This document shows positions 1-10,330 of a stretch of DNA of 64,000 nucleotides, piece after piece; position 1 is the stretch's first letter, and every line of letters starts with the position of its first letter. Source of the DNA: Sorex araneus (Eukaryota > Chordata > Mammalia > Eulipotyphla > Soricidae); assembly GCF_027595985.1 (NCBI RefSeq), contig NC_073306.1, forward strand, positions 78,201,977 through 78,265,976. Direction: 5' to 3'. The position numbers and the translations under genes were made by a program. The notes beneath the pieces are model-generated. The model saw nothing but the letters and a program-made list of their open reading frames with translations. It had not been told where the DNA came from and ran no database searches.

Positions 1-70
1 GAGCCAGGAGTAACCCCTGTGCATCGCCAGGTGTGACCCAAAAAGCAAAAAAAAAAAAAAAAAAAAAAAA
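1..70 (+). mobile_element. SOR-type SINE, poly(A) class, 3' end only
   Basis: The 3' half of a tRNA-derived SINE enters from the left window edge and ends in a run of As. The words caggagtaacccctgtgcat and aggtgtgacccaaaaag recur in the complete copy at 7,914-8,081. The 5' head lies outside the window. Confidence 0.85.
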
Positions 71-121
71 CCAAAATGGGCCAGGCCAAAATGCCATAAT
101 ACTTAACTATAAATTAAGAGC

Positions 122-324
122 TAGGAGAGCCTGGCAAGCTCCCCGTGGTGTATTCATATGCCAAAACCTGTAACAATGATGGGTCTTTGACCCTAACCCT
201 GACCCTGAAAGAGCATTCAATGTGGCACTGTTGGGAAGGACAAGTAAAGAGAGGTTTCTAAAATCTTAGGGCTAGGACAAATGGAGACATTACTGAGACC
301 GCTTGAGAAAATCGACTATCAACG

Positions 325-325
<1 letters not shown>
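122..325 (+). mobile_element. RTE-tailed composite retroposon, 5'-truncated
   Basis: This stretch matches the 3' half of the elements at 19,431-20,050 and 41,467-42,072. Shared parts include gtgtattcatatgccaaaac, a ccctgaccctgaaagag block and the terminal gagacattactgagaccgct part. The last 50 bases resemble the RTE 3' end seen at 62,354-62,407. The GC-rich 5' half is missing. The tail runs directly into the GAT microsatellite. Confidence 0.7.
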
Positions 326-391
<66 letters not shown>

Positions 392-392
392 G
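326..392 (+). repeat. (GAT)n microsatellite
   Basis: About 22 near-perfect GAT units follow the retroposon tail. The copy at 41,467-42,072 ends in a short GAT run at the same point, so this array probably grew from the element's own tail. Confidence 0.95.
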
Positions 393-399
393 AAGACAG

Positions 400-737
<338 letters not shown>

Positions 738-894
738 CAGTACACTGTTCTTGGTAATATAAAGAAAAAAGAACAGTAGAACAGTTCTTGGTAATATAAG
801 AGTTTAGAAAAATCCAGAGAAAGTAGATAAAGCTGCAAATATCTTTTTCTAGGACAAGAACAACAAAAAATATATATTGGTAAAACAGTGTTTT

Positions 895-1272
895 TCAAAC
901 TATGGATCCAATGTGATATTCGCATTCCCAGTAGGACCATCACTAACATTAAGAATGCCCATGGGACCAAAAATGATGGCCTCTGAGTATCTATACTGCA
1001 AACCAAAAGGCCCAAAAGTAGAGAGATAGTAAGAAGGAAATTGTCTGCCATAAAGGCAGGGAGTGGGGTGGGATGGGGACATTTGATGCTGGAAAATGTA
1101 CACTGGGATGTGTGGGGTGGGAAGTAGGATGGGGACATTTGATGCTGGAAAATGTACACTGGGATGTGTGGGGGGATGGGTGCTCTATCATTGTATGACA
1201 AAAACTCAATCATGAAAGCTTTGTAACCATATCTCACAGTGATTCAATTATAAAATAAAAATTTAAAAAAAT
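895..1272 (+). mobile_element. L1 3'-UTR fragment
   Basis: A G-rich stretch leads to gtaaccatatctcacagtga and an A-rich end with AATAAA-like words. This is the layout of the 3' ends of the L1 copies at 7,662-7,897 and 32,751-34,096. A unit of about 59 bp containing catttgatgctggaaaatgt is present twice in tandem (about 1,071-1,129 and 1,130-1,173). No ORF2 sequence precedes it. Confidence 0.6.
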
Positions 1273-1377
1273 TTTAAAAAAATACTCATAGAGCAGTGCA
1301 TAAAGCTTAGAGACAAATGAAAGGCATACTTTTGATTTTAAATGAATTTTAAAAATTATTTTAAAACGTTTCTAATT

Positions 1378-1475
1378 ATTTATTTTTATTTTTTATAAAG
1401 TTGTTCATAATTTATTACATTCAATATTCAACACCAGTCCCACCACCATTTTACCTTTCAACCACCATAAACTTT
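1378..1475 (-). mobile_element. GC-headed retroposon, L1-like tail, 3' end only
   Basis: The reverse complement reads as a GGTGGTGG-type stretch followed by a terminal AT-rich motif (ttcataatttattacattca on the plus strand). It matches the tail of the complete element at 22,922-23,599. Only the tail is preserved. Confidence 0.55.
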
Positions 1476-1554
1476 AAAGAAAAATACTGCATTCACAGAT
1501 CTCTAAAGTGTACAAAATTTAAATTATAAAACAAATAATAACTACAGTTTATAA

Positions 1555-1790
1555 AGGCTATATGTATCCAATGCAATGTTATTTAACTGTAAAAAAGAAA
1601 GAGACTTTTTACATTTACAACATTGCTAAGTCTTGTAAACAGTATCCTAAGTGTAATAAGCCAGAAACAGGTGACATGTTTTCACACAATATCATCAAAT
1701 GCATAGGTAGGGAATAAAAATTGTGTTTAACATGGGTTGAGAGACGAAATATTTATTATTTAAAGGGTCCTGCAGTTCCGTATGACATGA
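1555..1790 (+). mobile_element. Ancient L1 ORF2 C-terminus fragment
   Basis: Heavily mutated sequence keeps the word order of the L1 ORF2 end: a tyrosine/methionine-rich stretch, then agtatcctaagtgtaataag, then gccagaaacaggtgacatg. This is equivalent to the SEMSQKERD region of the younger L1s here. No frame is open. Confidence 0.5.
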
Positions 1791-1884
1791 CATAAATATC
1801 TATATAGGAATAGTGGATACAAACAATGTGATTTTATTTAATACCATTGTCTGCTCTGGGAAATTTAAGTTAAATATATTTTAT

Positions 1885-2298
1885 TGTTAGGACCCACTTA
1901 GCTGGAGAACTGCCATGACAAGCTCTGAGTAACTTAGGCCTCTTCCAGGAACAAGAAAAGCAGAAAAACCAGATGCTTTTGTCAAAGATTACATGCCCAG
2001 AATAAGATTAGGTCTCTGGAATGTAACTGTCAGGGAGGTGGGCTGGATGTTGCAGGCCAAAACAACAACGACAAAAATATATGTACTCTGTAGGTAATAG
2101 AAAATTGCTGAGTAAAGCTTACTTGCCAAAATGAAAGTGTAAGAACTTGCTGTTTAGTGCTAGAAGTCCTTGTTGAACCCCACTGCGTCTGGTGGATACT
2201 TGGACCCCAGCTAGATGGAGCAATAAACCTCGCTGTGTGATTTGCATTATCCGCTCTGTACTCTGTCCTTGAGGGGTGGTCAACTCCGGACACTAACA
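1885..2298 (+). repeat. 5' LTR of endogenous retrovirus
   Basis: This 414-bp LTR starts TG and ends CA. Its partner is the 414-bp copy at 14,582-14,995 in the same orientation. TTAT lies just before this copy and just after the partner, a 4-bp target duplication as usual for class I (gammaretrovirus-like) elements. The motif ctagatggagcaataaacct holds the poly(A) signal. A primer-binding-site-like TGG follows two bases after the end. The two LTRs have diverged with many substitutions, so the insertion is old. Confidence 0.85.
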
Positions 2299-2300
2299 TT

Positions 2301-2318
2301 TGGAGGCCTCAGCAAGAT
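2301..2318 (+). other. Degenerate retroviral primer-binding site
   Basis: tggaggcctcagcaagat begins two bases after the LTR, the standard place for a tRNA primer site. It shares only about 10 of 18 positions with the proline-tRNA site as I remember it. The position is convincing, but the tRNA identity is not established. Confidence 0.45.
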
Positions 2319-2783
2319 ATGACACCCCCCCTCAAGTACAGACAACCCCCGATAACGAGGTTTAAACTGATCAGATTGTGGTAAGGAGGACTGGTCACCT
2401 CGTCTGGGGGACTGGGAGCGCCCCATCTGGGTTCGGTTGAGAATTCTCACTGGGGTGGAGAGATTCCACTGCTGGAGGTCATGGGAGACATCCGAGATGG
2501 TCAAGAGTCAGAACGCCATCCCCAGTGGACTCCGTTTGAACTGATTTCTGGTAAGAATCCTGATCTGGGTGTGAATGAGATGACGTCTGAGAGTAGTGTG
2601 TCTGACCGGCTGGTGTGTGTATGTGTTGAGTGACTCAGTGGGAATCTGTTTCAACGATGGAGTGATCTCTGTTGTATTTTCTGTTTAATCTGTCTCTTTT
2701 TCGTGACTCAATGTGACTCTATTTCACCGGTGGAGGATCTGTTACTTTCTGTTTGTTTAATCTGTCTCTTTCTCCTGATCATT

Positions 2784-2852
2784 ATGGGTCAGGCCCAGTT
2801 GGCCCCGAAATCTGTCCTGTTAACTAATTTTGATCTGGGAACCATGCAGTGA
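2784..2852 (+). pseudogene. gag matrix start, ERV remnant
   Basis: An ATG about 490 bp after the LTR opens with Met-Gly-Gln, the myristoylation-type start typical of gammaretroviral Gag. The frame stops after 22 codons with TGA. Downstream short blocks (about 2,850-3,340) may be further Gag remnants, but I cannot align them with confidence. The protein would have been a structural virion component. It is non-functional here. Confidence 0.5.
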
Positions 2853-3614
2853 AGAAATCCATGAAGAAGAAGGTAACCGGTGAAAAATCTGCCATGGAGG
2901 GGATGCTCCCTTGAAAATCTTTAGGGGGGATGAGGAAGGAATGGGATAACTTCTGTGTGAATGTGTGTGTATGAGCACCCCAAAAGGTCCTCCTATTTAG
3001 GCGTGATTTTGTGGCTCCACGACCTGGCATTCTTAAAATCCCACTAAGTCACGGAGCTCAAGTGGGCTGCCTGCCATTCCACGGAAGATGCACAGTCAAG
3101 GGTGGCGCTGGCATAAATGTCGGTCACAAGTCACAATGCTGAACTAGTACAGCTAACTCCTCCACTGGCCAGAGAAGAACCTGAGTGGTCTCTGCAAAGA
3201 GGCACCCCTCTTTTGTCTGTCTCGATTCAGCACCATTTATTATGGGAAGGACTGGAGGAAAACCCATTAGTAGGAAGATTCGGGGAAACTAAGGCAGATC
3301 CGGCTCTCAGGCAGAAATCCTTTCCCCACCCAGTCTAGATCAGTTAGGGGTCAATTGAAATTCAAATGAAAGTAGCCTGCAGGTTCAGCTCTGGGCAAAG
3401 TAAGGAAAAAGAAAAAAAGAAAGAGTAAAAGGCTGGGAAGATGTAGCAATCTAAGAAAGGCAAAGTTTTGCCAAGGGACCATCCTTTTTCATAAGGCATT
3501 GCCGGCACTCAGGAAATACGGGAAATTCTACATCAATACCCAAAGATTCTCCTGTGGGTTGCTTATTAAAATATCAGAGGAGCTTCCAACTAGGTAGTTT
3601 AAATGAGGAGCATT
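2853..3614 (+). other. Unassigned ERV internal sequence
   Basis: This lies between the gag start and the first SINE. It contains a Lys/Glu-coding purine stretch near 3,405-3,430 that could be a Gag spacer remnant. A 73-codon open frame at 3,117-3,338 has no motif I recognise. No protease motif was found. Confidence 0.35.
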
Positions 3615-3627
3615 TTGTTGACCTCTG

Positions 3628-3866
3628 GAGCAATAGCACAGCGGGTAGGGCGTTTGCCTTGCACGCAACCAAGCCCGGTTCGATTCCTCTGTCCCTGTCG
3701 GAGAGCCCAACAAGCTACAGAGAGTATCCCGCCTGCACAGCAGAGCCTGGCAAGCTCTCAGTGTGTATTTGATCTGCCAAAAACAGTAACAAGTCTCACA
3801 ATGGAGACGTTACTGGTGCCTGCTCCAGCAAATTGATGAACAATGGGAGGACAGAGGCTACAGTGC
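3628..3866 (+). mobile_element. SOR-type SINE, RTE-tailed class
   Basis: The tRNA-like head (agcacagcgggtagggcgtt, box B-like cggttcgattcc) is followed by the long second module and the tail gagacgttactggtgcctgc. It is flanked by the perfect 13-bp duplication ttgttgacctctg (3,615-3,627 and 3,867-3,879). Confidence 0.93.
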
Positions 3867-3879
3867 TTGTTGACCTCTG

Positions 3880-4195
3880 TAACATAACACCAGGTGGCCT
3901 GAGGGCAAGCTAGAGCACTGGAAAAGATGGTCAGTGAATGACAGTTTGCATTACCAGACCATCTTGCAGTTGGATCTTTTTGCGGAAAGTAAAAGAAATG
4001 GGATTATCAAATTAGAGTAAGCAGGAAAATGCAAGATTATATGATTGACTGTAGCCAGTTTATTGTCTGTCTTTTTTGTCTGTTAGAGCCAGGTAGAGGT
4101 AGAAATTAGAAGTAGAAATTCTTAGACCTAAGCAAGCAGGAACATCACAAGAGGTCAGAGCATTCAACCCAGGAATTTGAAATGTTTAAGTTTTC
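3880..4195. other. Unassigned sequence inside the ERV
   Basis: No coding frame or repeat was recognised. It probably belongs to the proviral interior interrupted by the flanking SINE and L1. Confidence 0.3.
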
Positions 4196-4213
4196 AAAAG
4201 TTTTGGAACTTGT

Positions 4214-4799
4214 AATTTCTTGGCATCTAGTCCAAAGGTCCCCAAACTCTATCAGAAAAGACCTTTACACATCTACGTTCATTGCAGTACTATATACAAT
4301 AGTCAAAATCTGGAAATAACCCAAGTGTCCAAGAACAGATGATTGGATAAAGAAGCTGTGGTACACATACACAATAGAATACTACTTGGCTATAAGGAAA
4401 GATGAAATCATGGCATTTGTGGCTACATGGATGGATTTGGAGATTACTATATTGGGTGAAGTTAGTCAGAAGGAGAGAGACAGATGCAGAATAATCTCTC
4501 TTATATATGAAGTACAACATATATTAGGTATAACAGGTATAACAAATTCCCTAAGGCAACAAAACCAGACAAGGTCTTTATTTATTTTTTGTTTTTGTAG
4601 AAATCTTACCAAGGCAGAGAGGATGAAAGTGGAAATAGGTCTGGGCAGGAGGTGGGACAGTGGGACAACGGTGGAGGGAAGTGGACACTCTGAAGGACAG
4701 TGTGATGTTATAATGTTTTATGCATGAAACCATACCATTGAAGTATTGTAAACCACAGTGCCTAAAATAAAATTTAAAATAACAATGATTAAAAAAAAA
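4214..4799 (+). mobile_element. 5'-truncated L1 (ORF2 end plus 3' UTR)
   Basis: Sequence equivalent to the ORF2 C-terminus (ttcattgcagtactatatac, then the SQKERD-like block near 4,465) leads to a poly(A) tail. It is flanked by the perfect 18-bp duplication aaaagttttggaacttgt (4,196-4,213 and 4,800-4,817). It is more diverged than the L1s at 24,657 and 32,751. The open frame at 4,386-4,727 is partly the ORF2 remnant. Confidence 0.9.
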
Positions 4800-4817
4800 A
4801 AAAGTTTTGGAACTTGT

Positions 4818-5522
4818 TAGACCAGGCTTAAGCAAACGTTTCTCACCGGAATGTTGAGAGTACGGAGAAATAGAAATTCTCAATCTAGATCTTATTGGAA
4901 AAAGTTTATGGTTTCTTGGTCCCTGGAGTTCTCTCAGCTCCAGAACCTGTATTTAGAAAAGGCTGGGAGCTACAGCCAAAAAGCAGCAGAGAGATAAGAG
5001 CTTTGCAAGACAATGCAGAGATAACCTTAATGAGAATTTAGGGTTGCTTTACAAATAACATAGACATAGATGACACCAAAATTAAGTTTTCTCATAATTT
5101 TTTATAAACATTGGCAGCTCAGATGTTTTCTTATGCTTATATCAAAGTTTGGTAAAACCTAAGAGCCTCTTTCTGTGTGAAAGCATGTTTGCATTCTTGT
5201 GGAATTGTCAAAAGTATCTGGTGTGAAAGCTCATGATTTGAAACAACTAAGGTACAAGAACTATTGAAATTAGGTCCAAAAAAAAAAAAAGGTTTTCTCA
5301 TGTTTCATAAAAATTGATTGTTCAAAGGTCTTATACTGTTGTCAATATACATATGTATCTGCATTAGATTTAGTAATTGTAGTAAAAACAGGTTCAAAAG
5401 TAATGGTTTAGTTTAAACATGAGTTTCTATAGTTGTAAAATTGGTTGTGAAACTTATCCTGCCAGTGCTCTATCTGATTGCTGAGATTTTTGGTATTAAA
5501 ATTTCTAGAACTACTTAGTGAA
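4818..5522. other. Unassigned AT-rich sequence inside the ERV
   Basis: There is no recognisable retroviral motif, and only short A-runs (5,279-5,291) stand out. It could be degraded proviral DNA or older inserted repeat. Confidence 0.3.
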
Positions 5523-5640
5523 GAGTTATAATGGGTTAATCTCAGATGTCAGCCTTTGTAGAAGTGTATAAAACAAACAAACAAACAAACACCCAAGCAG
5601 CTAAGAACAGCCCCTTAGGTTTCAATAGTTTCTGAGAATG
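5523..5640 (+). repeat. Left copy of a long flanking duplication
   Basis: This about 118-bp segment recurs at 6,282-6,385 on the other side of a minus-strand retroposon. Both start gagttataa and end atagtttctgagaatg. They differ by substitutions and by a CAAA-repeat length change. Confidence 0.85.
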
Positions 5641-6281
5641 TTATTTTTTTTTTGCGATTCTTATATCTTTAATTTTCTTAAAGTAGTTCACAATAGTTCA
5701 TTACAGATAATGTTCAAATACCCACCCAACCAGTGAACACCTTCCCACCACAATAAGAGGGAAATGTGTGAAGGTTGTTGTATTTCATTCTGGGGTCATT
5801 TATGCCCATATGTAAGAGAATAAAAGCAAGTATGTTAAAACCAAACACATGTGTGCTATTTTAGGTACATCAGTGAGCTAGAGTATAAGAGGTCGAGCTC
5901 CAGGAAATACTGCATGCTTTCTTCTGGGGGCTTTGTTTTATAGTCTCTGGATCTTGGCTGTTGATGAGATTACATGGCACTGGGGGCAGTTTGTGGGTGT
6001 GACTGCCTAGCTACTGGAAAACTGGGGATCTGGGTAGAGGAGACCAAGTCCTGATCTAAGCAGGCTTAGAGATCTCAGCCATGGGTCCCACACACTTGGG
6101 CTCCTCTGCCGGTTCCTTCATGGGTCAGGCTCATCCGAGAGTGCAGAGAGTGGTCTTGAGCATGGCTGTGGTTGGGTTCTGGAGTTTTTAGGCTGCTTGG
6201 GTTCTTCTTGGGGCAGGGAGGGAGACTCAACCTGCCCCCCTCCAAGGGGTCCCTGGTAAAGATAAACAGGCTCTGGGGCAG
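5641..6281 (-). mobile_element. GC-headed retroposon with L1-like tail
   Basis: On the minus strand a GC-rich 5' half (about 6,281-6,100) resembles the 5' half of the element at 22,922-23,599. It is followed by an AT-rich 3' part ending at the T-run (5,642-5,653). It is bounded by the duplicated segments 5,523-5,640 and 6,282-6,385. No coding capacity is seen. Confidence 0.7.
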
Positions 6282-6385
6282 GAGTTATAAAATGGGTTAC
6301 TCTCAGATGTCAGCCTTCATCAAAGTGTAAAAAATAAAACAACAACCCCAAGCAGCCCCTTTGGCTTCAATAGTTTCTGAGAATG
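6282..6385 (+). repeat. Right copy of the long flanking duplication
   Basis: Partner of 5,523-5,640. At over 100 bp it is far longer than the 10-18 bp target duplications of the other retroposons here. Confidence 0.85.
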
Positions 6386-6657
6386 GAGAATTTCATGGAA
6401 AATATAAGAAAATAACTAGTCAACTTTTCCTGGCTATATTGGTAATCAGCTTGTCCAGTATATGAAAAATGCATGCTATTATTATAACTTTATTTCATGC
6501 AAAGCTTTGTTACCAAGTATCACCTATTTCTAACCTTCATGCAAGTGTGAAATCCTTACTGTTTCATGGTAATCTATGAGTGTTTTAATCCTTTTATATC
6601 TGTGTTTTCCTAAAGATAAGAACTCTAAAGATGTCTCCTAATTTTTAATGTGAAGTG
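6386..6657. other. Unassigned sequence inside the ERV
   Basis: AT-rich sequence with no motif that I recognise. Confidence 0.3.
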
Positions 6658-6661
6658 AACT

Positions 6662-7167
6662 TGTTAGGTCCCAGGAAGGGAGTTTCACTCGCACATTGAC
6701 CAGACCAGACGTGAGGATGCATATGCAAGGCCTCTTTATTGCTAGCTCGAGCTAGGGTCCAAGTTTCATCCAACACAGTGGAATCTTGATAAGGACACCA
6801 ACTCAGAATTCTAAGCAGTTTATATAGGGTTTGGTTATATAAGAGCTTTTTATTTTCTAGGAACTGGCAATATGTTTCCAATTCTTGTCCCTGTCCAGTC
6901 CTATGACTTCAGGGACCAGCATTATGTTTCCAGTTCTTGGCCCCTTTCTGGTCCCATGACTCCACTCCCTTGGCCCTCTCTGCTCCGCTGGGTACCACTG
7001 CCCATCCCCCCTACTTCTATAGGCTGTTGCCATGGGGCGGTTTATCTGCCCAGGGTGATATTGCTTTCTGAGAAGTAGGGACTTTCTGATGGAGGAAACC
7101 AAGGCTTAGGCCGGCTGAGTTTCGGTCTTAATGTGGAGCCTGTCATGGCTCCAACTTCAGTCTCACA
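6662..7167 (-). repeat. Solo LTR, class I-like, inverted
   Basis: A 506-bp element with TG and CA ends is flanked by the 4-bp duplication AACT (6,658-6,661 and 7,168-7,171). On the minus strand it has a TATATAAA box and an AATAAA signal. The signal follows cttggaccctagctcgagc, nearly the same context as in the LTRs at 1,885 and 14,582, so the families are related. No internal region adjoins, so the provirus was lost by LTR recombination. Confidence 0.8.
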
Positions 7168-7171
7168 AACT

Positions 7172-7647
7172 TTTGTCCAGTGAATATACGTTGTAAAAAC
7201 TTTAATTGTGAGCATTTTTAAGGCTTTTTGAATATCTATAGAACTGATCTAATGCTTTTGAAATAGCACTGCAGAGTACAGTTTTGTCATGTTAAGTGAG
7301 ATGATTGGTAACTTGTGTCTAAACTTGGGAGATCACGTTGTACTAATATAGATGTATGTCTTAAGTCAGAGAGATAAAGGATGGAGATATCATTAGGGGG
7401 GGAAAGGAATCTGTTAAAGTGATGTTGGTTTTTAAATAGGATGAAGGAAAGTTATAGGACAGAATGAATGTTAAGGAATGTGCAGAAGGTTTGAGGGAAG
7501 GAACTGATTAAACTGTATTGTTATAAGAAACCCTTTAAATTACATCCACAGAATTGTTCTAGTACCTTTTTGGTAAGCTCTATGGAAAAGATATTGGACA
7601 GATTGTCTGGACTACTGTTACAATGCTCTTGGATAATTAAATTATTC
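7172..7647. other. Unassigned sequence inside the ERV
   Basis: Possibly remaining proviral interior. No motif was recognised. Confidence 0.3.
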
Positions 7648-7661
7648 AAAAGTTGCAGGAA

Positions 7662-7897
7662 ACTACAACACCCAAAAGGAGAGAGAACAAAGGGAAATGC
7701 CCTGCCACAGAGGAAGGGTGGGGTGGTGGGGGATGGGGTGGGGGTGGTGAGAGGGATACTGGGATCATTGGTGGAGGTGAATGGGCACTGGTGGAGGGAT
7801 GGGTAAACGATCACTGTATGAGTGAAATGCAAACACAAAAGTTAATAAGTTTGTAACTGTATATCACAGTGATTCTCTAATAAAAATTTTTTTTTAA
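7662..7897 (+). mobile_element. L1 3'-UTR insertion
   Basis: A 236-bp L1 tail: the agagagaacaaagggaaatg block, a G-rich tract, atcacagtgattctctaata and an A-rich end. It is flanked by aaaagttgcaggaa at 7,648-7,661 and 7,898-7,911. The open frames across the G-rich tract are not genes. Confidence 0.88.
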
Positions 7898-7913
7898 AAA
7901 AGTTGCAGGAAGT

Positions 7914-8081
7914 TGGGGCTGGAGCGATAGCACAGCGGGTAGTGCATTTGCCTTGCATGCGGCCAACCCAGGTTTAATTCCCATCATCCCATACGGTACC
8001 CTAAGCACCGCCAGGAGTAATTCCTGAGTGCAGAGCCAGGAGTAACCCCTGTGCATCGCCAGGTGTGACCCAAAAAGAAAA
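7914..8081 (+). mobile_element. SOR-type SINE, poly(A) class, complete
   Basis: A full copy: head gctggagcgatagcacagcg, box B-like ccaggtttaattccc, body ccgccaggagtaattcctga and a poly(A) tail. It is flanked by aaaaaagttgcaggaagt (7,896-7,913 and 8,082-8,099). It landed in the same target word as the L1 tail just upstream. Confidence 0.95.
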
Positions 8082-8158
8082 AAAAAAGTTGCAGGAAGTC
8101 AAGGGTTTTTCAACACGAGTTAGATGAATTAGACATTTAAATGAGTTAACATATTAAA

Positions 8159-8400
8159 CTGAGCCATAGCACAACGGTAGGGCATTTGCCTTGCACATGG
8201 CCGACCCGGGTTCAAGTCCTCCATCCCTCTTGGAGAGCTCGGCAAGCTACTGAGAGTATCACACCTGCACGGCAGAGCCTGGCAAGCTACCCGTGGCATA
8301 TTCACTATGCCAAAAACAGTAGCAACAAGTCTCACAATGGAGACATTACTGGTGCCCGCTCTAGTAAATCCATGAACATCGGGACGACAGTGAGACAGAA
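8159..8400 (+). mobile_element. SOR-type SINE, RTE-tailed class
   Basis: Head, second module (gagagctcggcaagctactg) and tail (gagacattactggtgcccgc) are all present. The word ggaagtcaaggtt occurs at about 8,439 and, in near-identical form, at about 8,094, so an uncertain duplication may enclose this copy and some flank. Confidence 0.88.
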
Positions 8401-8454
8401 ACTGTATGCTGAACTCCTGGTACAGTGCTCTTAAATAATGGGAAGTCAAGGTTT

Positions 8455-8839
8455 ATTTCTTTTTTTAGATATAATTCATATATATATATATATTTTAAAA
8501 TCAAACACAATTAAATAGAATATGGTTTAAGTACATGAATACTTTGTTTTAGAATAACAGAGGTGGTACATAGTACCAAAAATTTATACATAGTCTTGTT
8601 GCTTCTGTTGATGAAACAATGTGCCTCTAAACAATCAAATATCACAATGAAATAAATTCTCTATTCATTCAAGACTTTCTCAAGGACAGAGGTGATTAAT
8701 AATCATATATATTTATATAATTTTTGTGTGTTTTTTGCAAAGTCTGAGCAAAAGCAGTAACACCTAAGAGAATGAATGCTCTTTGCTGTCCGTCACATGA
8801 GATGAGGAAGCCTTGGCACCGCTTAGTCAGGGAAGTGTG
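8455..8839. other. AT-rich unassigned sequence
   Basis: It includes a short (AT)n near 8,478-8,493. Nothing coding was recognised before the reverse-transcriptase remnant. Confidence 0.3.
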
Positions 8840-9690
8840 CCTGCCAAGGGCAGCTGCTGATCACTGCAAGGTTCAGAGGATAGTAGGGCATCTCCTTCTA
8901 ATTCTCCCTGGATTCACCAATTTTTGCAATAAAAAAGAAATCTGGTAAGTGGAGGTTGCTATGAGATTTTAGAGCATCTAATGACATATGGGAGCTCTGC
9001 AACAGGCCTGCCAAGTCTTGTTGCTATTCCTGATTTGTATTACAAAGTTGTTTTGAATTTAAAAGATTGCTTTTTTACTCTACCTTTGCAAGAAAAAGAT
9101 TGTTGTCACTTTGCACTTAGTGTTCCTGCTATTAACTTACAAACCCTCATGAACGTTATCAATGGGTTGTCTTACCCCAAGGAATGAAAAACAGCCCCCA
9201 CTTTGTATCAAAAGTTTGTAGCTAAAGCTATTCAGCCTGTAAGAAAGTTATTTGAGCCGGTCATGATGATACATTATATGGATGATATTCTTATGGCTGC
9301 CAAAACTGAAGATTTAATAAAAAGAAGCATATGTGGCATTACAAGATAATCTTGAGAAATGGGAACTTGTAATAGCACCAGATAAAATTTAATGGAAAGC
9401 TTCCATATGAATATTTGGGCTCTAGACTATTACAAGAACAAATTGTCCACAAAAAGTGCAAATTTGGAGAGATTGTTTGAAAACTTTAAATAATTATCAA
9501 AAATTACTTGGAGATATTAATTGGATTCGACCTGCTTTAAAATTAACCACTAGGAAACTAAAACCTCTTTTTGATATATTAAAAGTAGATGCTGATCCTT
9601 TATCCCCCAGGGAGTTAACTCCTGAAGCTTCCTTGGCATTAGAACAGAAGAGGAGGCTCTTCAACTGGCTTAGCAAAAATACTTGAATTA
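8840..9690 (+). pseudogene. ERV class II pol: reverse transcriptase remnant
   Basis: Conceptual reading in shifting frames gives successive betaretrovirus-like RT blocks. A KKKSGKWRLL block lies near 8,930, a GLPSLVAIP / LKDCFFTLPL block at 9,005-9,090, and the catalytic YMDD at 9,275-9,286. [13 protein letters not shown] / [12 protein letters not shown] block lies at 9,500-9,570 in the frame 9,456-9,686. The wording is typical of ERVK/MMTV-type polymerases. Frameshifts and stops break it repeatedly (for example a stop before 8,990 and another at 9,187), so no enzyme can be made. Gag and protease do not precede it in recognisable form. Confidence 0.88.
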
Positions 9691-10330
9691 TAGTAATCCA
9701 TTTTACTTATGTGTATGTCCTACTAACTACACACCTACTGCTGTCTTATGGCATGATGGGCCTTTGTAATAGATACATTATTCTTCTTCACCTTCTAAAG
9801 CATTATTACCTTATATGGAAGCTTATAGTGAGTTAATTATTGCTGGAAGAAAAAGATCACAATTATTGTTTGCTATGGATCCTTCAGTAATTGTGGTACC
9901 CTGTAACAAAAAATAAGTTGGTTGGTTGTTCTCTATGGAAGATTCTTGGGGCTAGCGTTTTTAGGATATACTGGAAGGATTGATAATCATTATCCTGGTG
10001 ATAAATTGTTACAATTTGCCTTAAAAACACCTTTTATTTTTCCCCATGTTGTTAAAGACTCCTATTGCAGGTGCCTTATCTGTATTTACTGATGGCACCT
10101 CTAAATGATTTGCTAGCATAGTTGTGAAAGATAAATTTCAGGTGTTTTCTATTTCTACTGCTTCTGCTCAACATCTATTTGGAAAACATTGCAATTATGG
10201 AAAGACCCTTTGAGTACTTTTATAGATAGCAACTACATAGCAAAAAATTTGCCAGCAGGAGAAACAGCCATTTTGCCTCAAAGGAGTACATTTCCCATTG
10301 TTACTTTGTTTATTAATATTCAGCAATGCT
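9691..10330 (+). pseudogene. ERV class II pol: connection and RNase H remnant
   Basis: Continuing from the RT, a connection domain is visible in broken frames. An RNase H block with the catalytic-aspartate motif FTDGTS lies near 10,085-10,105. The reading is split by stops. It would have degraded genomic RNA in RNA-DNA hybrids during reverse transcription. Confidence 0.75.
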
